Below, piece by piece: positions 59,167 through 64,000 of a DNA stretch of 64,000 bases. The DNA lies in contig NZ_JAJISB010000008.1 of NCBI RefSeq assembly GCF_021245735.1, positions 62,001 through 126,000 on the forward strand, in the 5' to 3' direction. The notes beneath the pieces were generated by a model. It had not been told where the DNA came from. It ran no database searches and worked only from the letters and a program-made list of their open reading frames with translations. Positions within the stretch are counted from its first letter, which is position 1. Each line of letters begins with the position of its first letter. Position numbers and translations under genes: made by a program. Origin of the DNA: Brevibacillus daliensis. GTDB taxonomy: Bacteria; Bacillota; Bacilli; Brevibacillales; Brevibacillaceae.

Positions 59167-59261
59167 TTCTTTTTTACGTACTTTAATCAAATCATAAGCA
59201 GGAGTAGGTATAACTGTTATGGCTAGTTTTGGGTTACTTGCTTTGTTTCATGCAAAGATGT

Positions 59262-60056
59262 TTATGTATGGACAGATCCAGACGTTGATGCAGCAGATAG
59301 CCATACACGACCTGCAGACTCTTCCAAGCGAATGGGTACATCAAAAAATGACTGGAGTAACTTTTGGCTAAGCAACTCATTACGTGTACCTTGAGCAAAC
59401 ACACCACCGTTTTTTAAGAGTAATACATGTTCAAAACAAGGTAGTAGTTCTTCAATGTGATGGGTAACATAGATAAGGGTTGGGCAATTTTCTTGCTCGG
59501 TAAGTTCTTCAATCATCTTCAAAAAGTCTTCTCGAGCAATAAAATCTAAGCCTGTTGTGGGCTCGTCTAAAATGAGTAGGCGAGGAGTAGGCATCAATGC
59601 ACGTGCAAGTAACACTCGTTGTTTTTCACCTTGAGAAAGAGTAGCATACGAACGAGTTCCTAGATGTGCGATTTTAAATTGTTCTAACAGCTCACGTGCT
59701 CGCTCGCGTTCCTCTATTGTAATCTCCCCATACATTCTTAGTGCAGCATGCTTCCCGCTTACTACAATTTCTTCTGCATTTGCTTGGTCGTGTAGCTGTT
59801 CTTGTAAAGCACTACTTACCAGCCCAATTTCTTTGCGAAGTAGACGAAGGTCATTTTCACCAAAACGTTTGCCAAGTACGATGACTTCACCGGAAGTAGG
59901 ATATTGATAGCCGGTAATAATTTTTAGCAGGGTAGACTTTCCCGAGCCATTTAAACCTAAGATGCATGTATGTTCTTTTTCACCAACTTGCCAATTTACA
60001 GTGGATAAGATAGGTTTCTGATCTCTACTCCAGGTCACATCTTTTACGGTAATCAA
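59262..60056 (-). CDS. ABC transporter ATP-binding protein (YlmA-like)
   Basis: A 264-residue ATPase with Walker A GLNGSGKST, signature LSQGEKQRVLLA, Walker B RLLILDEPTTGLD and switch His in VTHHIEE. It resembles B. subtilis YlmA, an orphan ATPase of unknown function related to the molybdate/ModF-like group. No permease gene is nearby, so it may act without a membrane partner or with a distant one. GGAGGG precedes the ATG. Confidence 0.87.
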   Translation of the reverse strand: MITVKDVTWSRDQKPILSTVNWQVGEKEHTCILGLNGSGKSTLLKIITGYQYPTSGEVIVLGKRFGENDLRLLRKEIGLVSSALQEQLHDQANAEEIVVSGKHAALRMYGEITIEERERARELLEQFKIAHLGTRSYATLSQGEKQRVLLARALMPTPRLLILDEPTTGLDFIAREDFLKMIEELTEQENCPTLIYVTHHIEELLPCFEHVLLLKNGGVFAQGTRNELLSQKLLQSFFDVPIRLEESAGRVWLSAASTSGSVHT

Positions 60057-60216
60057 TGGAGTACCCTCCTCGGATTTTTATATATGTTTCATTATTCCAT
60101 ATATTTCTGATGACGGAAACTAGGAAAATATTCGTGAAATCTAGTGAAAAAGCCATGTGAAATATAATTTTTACGAACAAAATATATTATTAACAAAAAA
60201 ATGTTCGTTTTTAGGG

Positions 60217-60245
60217 TTGATTCTTTTCAGCCATGTCGTTATAAT
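60217..60245 (+). promoter_or_regulatory. Sigma-A promoter of the flavoprotein gene
   Basis: TTGATT at 60217-60222, 17-bp spacer, TATAAT at 60240-60245, about 40 bp before the ATG. An inverted repeat ACGAACA (60173-60179) / TGTTCGT (60202-60208) lies just upstream. Confidence 0.75.
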
Positions 60246-60285
60246 CAAAAAGGTTTTCTAATTAGCGTTCCAAGGAGGCAACTTT

Positions 60286-61713
60286 ATGAGTTATGATGTA
60301 ATCATTGTTGGAGCCGGACCTGCCGGAATTTTTACGGCATATGAACTTATTCACAAAAATCCTCAACTTCAAATTTTACTTGTCGAAAAAGGACATGATA
60401 TATATTCTCGTCGTTGTCCCATCCTTGAGAAAAAAATTAGCAAATGTCCACCTGCAACTGGGCGAAAAGAATTCAGTGGATGTTTACCAGCCTGTTCCAT
60501 TACGAATGGGTTTGGTGGAGCAGGTGCGTATTCAGATGGGAAATTTAACATCACAACCGAATTTGGCGGATGGATGACTGACTATTTAATGCCATCTGAA
60601 GTCCTGGAACTGATTAAATATGTAGATGAAATTAACTTACAACATGGTGCAACAACGAATATTACAGATCCAACCACGGATGAAGTTAGAGATATTGAAC
60701 GTAAAGGTGCTGCGGTAGGACTGAAATTGCTTCGTGCGAATGTTCGTCATTTGGGAACGGAACAAAATCTGCAAATTTTACAAAGTATCTATGAAGAATT
60801 AAAAGAGAAGATCACCATGGTTTATAAACAAGAAGTAGCAGATATACTGGTTGAGAAAACAGAAGAGGGTAAGAAAATTACCGGTATCGTGACCAAGAAA
60901 GGTCAGGAGTACCACGCGAGAAAAGTTGTGGTTGCACCTGGTCGAGACGGTTCACAATGGTTTGGGGAAGTGTTAAAAAAACAAAGACTTCGTTTGAGTA
61001 ACAATCAGGTTGACGTAGGAGTTCGAGTAGAAACGACCAATGTAGTCATGCAAGAAATTAACAAGCATTTATATGAAGGAAAGTTTTTATATAAATCTTC
61101 AACAGACCAGATCATTCGAAGCTTTTGTTCCAATCCAAGCGGTCATGTAGTAGTAGAAAACCACAGTGGGGTGATGGCGGCTAATGGTCATGCCTACAAA
61201 GATGAGAAGCTTGGATCGCAAAATACCAACTTTGCACTGTTGGTATCACACATCTTTACTGAGCCTTTTGACAAACCGAATGAATATGCTAAGGAAGTTT
61301 CAACCAGAGCAAATGATTTATCGAATGGATCTGTCATTGTTCAACGTTATGGAGATATTAAGCGGGGAAGACGCTCTACAGAGAAGCGTATTAAAGAAGG
61401 TTTTGTAGAACCTACTTTAAAGGAAGCAGTACCTGGGGATCTTGGACTCGTTCTTCCCTATAATACGATGAAAAGTTTAATTGAGATGGTAGAAGCCTTA
61501 GACCATGTGACACCGGGGATCGCTAGTGATCATACTTTGTTTTATGGGGTAGAAGCCAAGTTCTACTCTGCAAGGCCTCATCTTAGCAATAATTTTGAGA
61601 CTGAGATCTCAGGTCTTTATGCTGGTGGAGACGGAGCTGGATTAACCCGTGGACTGGCTCAGGCAGGTGCGTGTGGCGTGCATATTGCCCGTCATATTCT
61701 TGTTAAACTGTAA
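60286..61713 (+). CDS. FAD-dependent oxidoreductase, COG2509 family
   Basis: A 475-residue flavoprotein. The Rossmann motif DVIIVGAGPAGIFTAYEL binds FAD, and RCPILEKKISKCPPATGRKEF and the following SGCLPACSITNGFGGAGAYS hold several conserved Cys residues. The family signature region AGGDGAGLTRGLAQAGACG is at the end. The physiological substrate of COG2509 proteins is not known. CAAGGAGGC precedes the ATG. It is monocistronic with its own promoter and terminator. Confidence 0.88.
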   Translation: MSYDVIIVGAGPAGIFTAYELIHKNPQLQILLVEKGHDIYSRRCPILEKKISKCPPATGRKEFSGCLPACSITNGFGGAGAYSDGKFNITTEFGGWMTDYLMPSEVLELIKYVDEINLQHGATTNITDPTTDEVRDIERKGAAVGLKLLRANVRHLGTEQNLQILQSIYEELKEKITMVYKQEVADILVEKTEEGKKITGIVTKKGQEYHARKVVVAPGRDGSQWFGEVLKKQRLRLSNNQVDVGVRVETTNVVMQEINKHLYEGKFLYKSSTDQIIRSFCSNPSGHVVVENHSGVMAANGHAYKDEKLGSQNTNFALLVSHIFTEPFDKPNEYAKEVSTRANDLSNGSVIVQRYGDIKRGRRSTEKRIKEGFVEPTLKEAVPGDLGLVLPYNTMKSLIEMVEALDHVTPGIASDHTLFYGVEAKFYSARPHLSNNFETEISGLYAGGDGAGLTRGLAQAGACGVHIARHILVKL

Positions 61714-61754
61714 TAGTTTTAGGCAAGTAGTCTGGACAACATAATAGGATACGA

Positions 61755-61787
61755 GAAACCGCCTCGCTAATAGAGTGCGGTTTTTTG
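61755..61787 (+). terminator. Terminator after the flavoprotein gene
   Basis: AAACCGC / GCGGTTT with an internal CTCGCTAATAGAG dyad, then TTTT. Confidence 0.8.
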
Positions 61788-61852
61788 TGTGCATAGAATG
61801 CCATTTATAGAGAAAACTGTAAATACGAATTGATACAGATTAGGTGATAGGC

Positions 61853-63379
61853 ATGCCTCAACATCCGTTTTTTGACCGCAGTTTTTCTAGAAGTAGCAAA
61901 GCACGTAACGCTGAACAGACTATACCATTTGTACAAAAATCACTAGAGAAGAATCTGCAGTGGATACAAGACGAATTTCATACTATGCCAGATCTTCAAA
62001 TCAAACGTTTTATAACGAATCAGGGGATAAATGCTGCTGTTATTTATTTTGAAGAGATATCAGACAAAATGATGATCTTTAACGATATTATCAATCAATT
62101 GGTGCAGCAGGGTAGTTCTGTACAACAGATACAATCCTCTACTGTAATTGCAAATAAAGGAGAAAATACCTCGTCATTAATTGACGTGGAGCAGGCGGTG
62201 CTCAAAGGTAAAAGTACATTGTTTATTGAGGGGTTATCTTCAGCTTATGTCTTTGATACGGCTGATTTTCCGATTCGCAATATTGAAGAACCAAATGTGG
62301 AGCGTACAATTAAAGGGTCCCATGATGGTTTCGTAGAGAGTCATGGGAAAAATATTGCGTTATTACGCAAATACCTTCCATCTCGCCAGTTAAAGATAAA
62401 GCAGATGAAAGTGGGGAAACGAGGAGAGATTAAGGTATCTCTCATGTATTTGGAGGATGTAACCCGTCCAGAAATATTGCAGGAACTGGAAAGACGAATA
62501 AGTCAAATCGATATTGATGTAATTATTAATATTGGTGAATTACAGCAGCTGATTTCAGATAACAAATTTACGGTCTTACCGCAATTTTTGGAAACAGAAA
62601 GACCAGGTACAGCTGCTATGGAAATTCTGGATGGTCGTGTAGCCATTATTATGGATCGTTCACCCAGTGTTTTGATTGCACCCATACATTTTATTGGTTT
62701 TTTGAAAACGAAAGATGACTATAACATTAACTGGATCATAGCTTCCTTTGTACGGTTCCTTCGATATATATCCTTGGCGGTCGGGATTCTGTTACCAGCT
62801 TTTTATATCGCAACCATTTCTATGCATTTTGAAGTAATCCCGCTTAAATTGTTGTTATCCATAGGAGAATCAAGAGAACGGGTGCCATTTCCTCCTTTAC
62901 TGGAAGCGTTACTTATGGAATTTGCTCTAGAAATGTTGCGTGAAGCAGGCCTTCGTCTGCCAACCTCTATTGGCCAAACCGTCAGTATTGTGGGGGGGAT
63001 TGTTATCGGTCAGGCCGCTGTTCAGGCTGGTGTAGTGAGCAATATAATGGTTATTGTTGTTTCCTTAACCGCCATTTGCTCCTTTATCATTCCTTACTAT
63101 GACATGTCAGCAGCAGTGCGAATTATTCGGTTTCCCATGATGCTCTTGGCTTATCTTTTCGGTTATGTGGGAATTTCAGTTGGGATAATGTTTCTTTTGA
63201 TTCACATAATCAGTATGAATTCAATTGGTGTTCCATATGGCTTACCGGTAACTCCTATACGGCTTTATGATTGGAAGGATGCTTTTTTCAAACTTCCGCA
63301 GCGCTTTTTGACAACTCGGCCAGACAGTGCGAGACCAATTCAAAAAAGAAAAAGTCAACTAAGTAAGAGGGGGAGGTGA
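61853..63379 (+). CDS. Spore germination receptor subunit A (GerAA/GerKA family)
   Basis: A 508-residue GerA-family protein: a soluble N-terminal half (about residues 25-285; DLQIKRFITNQGINAAVIYFE, then RTIKGSHDGFVESHGKNIALLR) and a membrane half with about five spans (LPAFYIATISMHFEVIPLKLL, TVSIVGGIVIGQAAVQAGV). It ends in a basic tail (PIQKRKSQLSKRGR). It forms the A subunit of a germinant receptor in the spore inner membrane. ATG 61853 has AGGTGAT just upstream. The B subunit gene follows 9 bp later. The germinant cannot be told from sequence. Confidence 0.92.
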   Translation: MPQHPFFDRSFSRSSKARNAEQTIPFVQKSLEKNLQWIQDEFHTMPDLQIKRFITNQGINAAVIYFEEISDKMMIFNDIINQLVQQGSSVQQIQSSTVIANKGENTSSLIDVEQAVLKGKSTLFIEGLSSAYVFDTADFPIRNIEEPNVERTIKGSHDGFVESHGKNIALLRKYLPSRQLKIKQMKVGKRGEIKVSLMYLEDVTRPEILQELERRISQIDIDVIINIGELQQLISDNKFTVLPQFLETERPGTAAMEILDGRVAIIMDRSPSVLIAPIHFIGFLKTKDDYNINWIIASFVRFLRYISLAVGILLPAFYIATISMHFEVIPLKLLLSIGESRERVPFPPLLEALLMEFALEMLREAGLRLPTSIGQTVSIVGGIVIGQAAVQAGVVSNIMVIVVSLTAICSFIIPYYDMSAAVRIIRFPMMLLAYLFGYVGISVGIMFLLIHIISMNSIGVPYGLPVTPIRLYDWKDAFFKLPQRFLTTRPDSARPIQKRKSQLSKRGR

Positions 63380-63388
63380 ATCAATCTG

Positions 63389-64000
63389 TATGAGCCACAT
63401 GCAAAGTAATAAAATATCTAACTTACAATTCACTTTGTTCATCGCCAGTACGCAAATTGGATTGGGTATTTTATATATTCCAAGAGATTTAATGCGTGTA
63501 GCCGGTACAGATGGGTGGGTATCTGTTATTTTGAGCTGGATTCTTGCTACTACAGCTAATCTAATCATCATTCAGTTGATGAAGCGGATACCGGGCCTGA
63601 CCATTCGGACAGCTCTACAAAGATATTGTGGAAAATGGATAGGGGGCTTGTTTTATTTATTTATCATTGCATATTTGATCTTCTTCTCGTTTCTAATCGT
63701 TTCTGCTGCCGTTTTTATTGTCCAGGTTTGGATTCTACAACGAATTCCAGCTTATTACATTATGTTGTTATTGGTTGCTCCTATTTTTTATCTTTGTTGT
63801 AAAGGGGTAAAAATAATGGGAAGATACGTTGAGATTACAACGATGATATCAATCTGGATGCCATTTTTGTTGTTTATACCACTTTATCGCGGAAACCTAC
63901 TCTATTTTCTACCACTAATTAAGGACGGACTTCTACCCATTTTAAAAGGGGTTGGAAGCACACTTTTTTTCTTCCTTGGCTTTGAGATGACGATGTTTTT
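63389..64000 (+). CDS. Spore germination receptor subunit B (GerAB/GerKB family), cut by window end
   Basis: The first 204 codons of a multi-span amino acid-permease-like protein: KISNLQFTLFIASTQIGLGI, IPRDLMRVAGTDGW, then hydrophobic spans to FFFLGFEMTMF at the edge. GGGGGAGGTGAA at 63368-63379 supports ATG 63389, overlapping the region just after the gerA stop. A C-subunit lipoprotein gene is expected beyond the window. The B subunit is thought to bind the germinant. Confidence 0.88.

Noticed and set aside
1-64000. CRISPR arrays, tRNA or rRNA genes, prophage or complete insertion sequences
   Set aside because: None was found on reading the window; the only regular repeat is the 7-bp array, which has no spacers.

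Overview
The window comes from a low-GC, endospore-forming Firmicute of the order Bacillales. Supporting genes are a gerA-type germinant receptor operon, a CotS-family coat kinase, a SleL-type cortex hydrolase, a bacillithiol-type YpdA, a B. subtilis-type Fnr with C-terminal cysteines, and strong purine-rich ribosome binding sites. Gene content and base composition suggest Brevibacillus or a close relative, but that name is an inference. No rRNA, tRNA, CRISPR array or intact insertion sequence was seen.

Layout. 1-4274: an ABC ATPase cut by the window edge, an orphan amino-acid-type binding lipoprotein, and the murein-peptide recycling pair ykfB-ykfC. 4351-9616: small and housekeeping genes (UMF1-type MFS carrier, AlaX editing protein, PfkB kinase, GNAT). 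9993-19465: envelope genes (SpoIID-like protein, LtaS-like synthase, and a 961-residue double PBP4 whose second half has lost its catalytic motifs), with a metallo-hydrolase, a Nudix enzyme and a TPR protein between them. 19564-30977: CotS kinase, pncA-pncB, a Med-like/BMP protein paired with a membrane histidine kinase, a second orphan kinase in an apparent operon with an SPL-family radical SAM protein and an LD-carboxypeptidase, then deoD. 31027-33970: a patch that looks disturbed, with a methyltransferase broken by a stop, a cardiolipin synthase and twelve perfect copies of a 7-bp repeat. 33975-42319: ypdA, nagZ, a polysaccharide deacetylase-like protein, yidC behind a short membrane ORF that looks like a MifM-type arrest leader, a DUF2157/GDYXXLXY pair and sleL.

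42388-46225 is a redox module. A NirJ/AhbC-like radical SAM gene and a hemerythrin-like plus second radical SAM operon diverge from one Fnr-type box that lies symmetrically between two -10 boxes, at a predicted -41.5 from both starts. A Bacillus-type fnr gene lies next to it.

46718-58203 is the most interesting region: two tandem copies of the poorly understood EF_0829-EF_0839/AHA_3910-3917 cassette (amidohydrolase, stand-alone PRD protein, SFCGS protein, DUF4312, DUF4311, DUF4310). A PRD/EIIB-type regulator lies between the copies, and only copy 2 carries the DgaE/DgaF-type catabolic enzymes. Both transcription units share a 35-bp upstream element at exactly the same distance from the -10 box. 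The likely picture is a PTS-controlled uptake and breakdown route for a glucosaminate-like or N-acylated amino sugar acid ending in pyruvate and glyceraldehyde 3-phosphate. The transporter mechanism is undescribed as far as I know.

58382-64000: a YhhQ-type queuosine-precursor carrier behind a likely preQ1-I riboswitch, a YlmA-like ABC ATPase, a COG2509 flavoprotein, and the start of a gerA operon that runs off the window.
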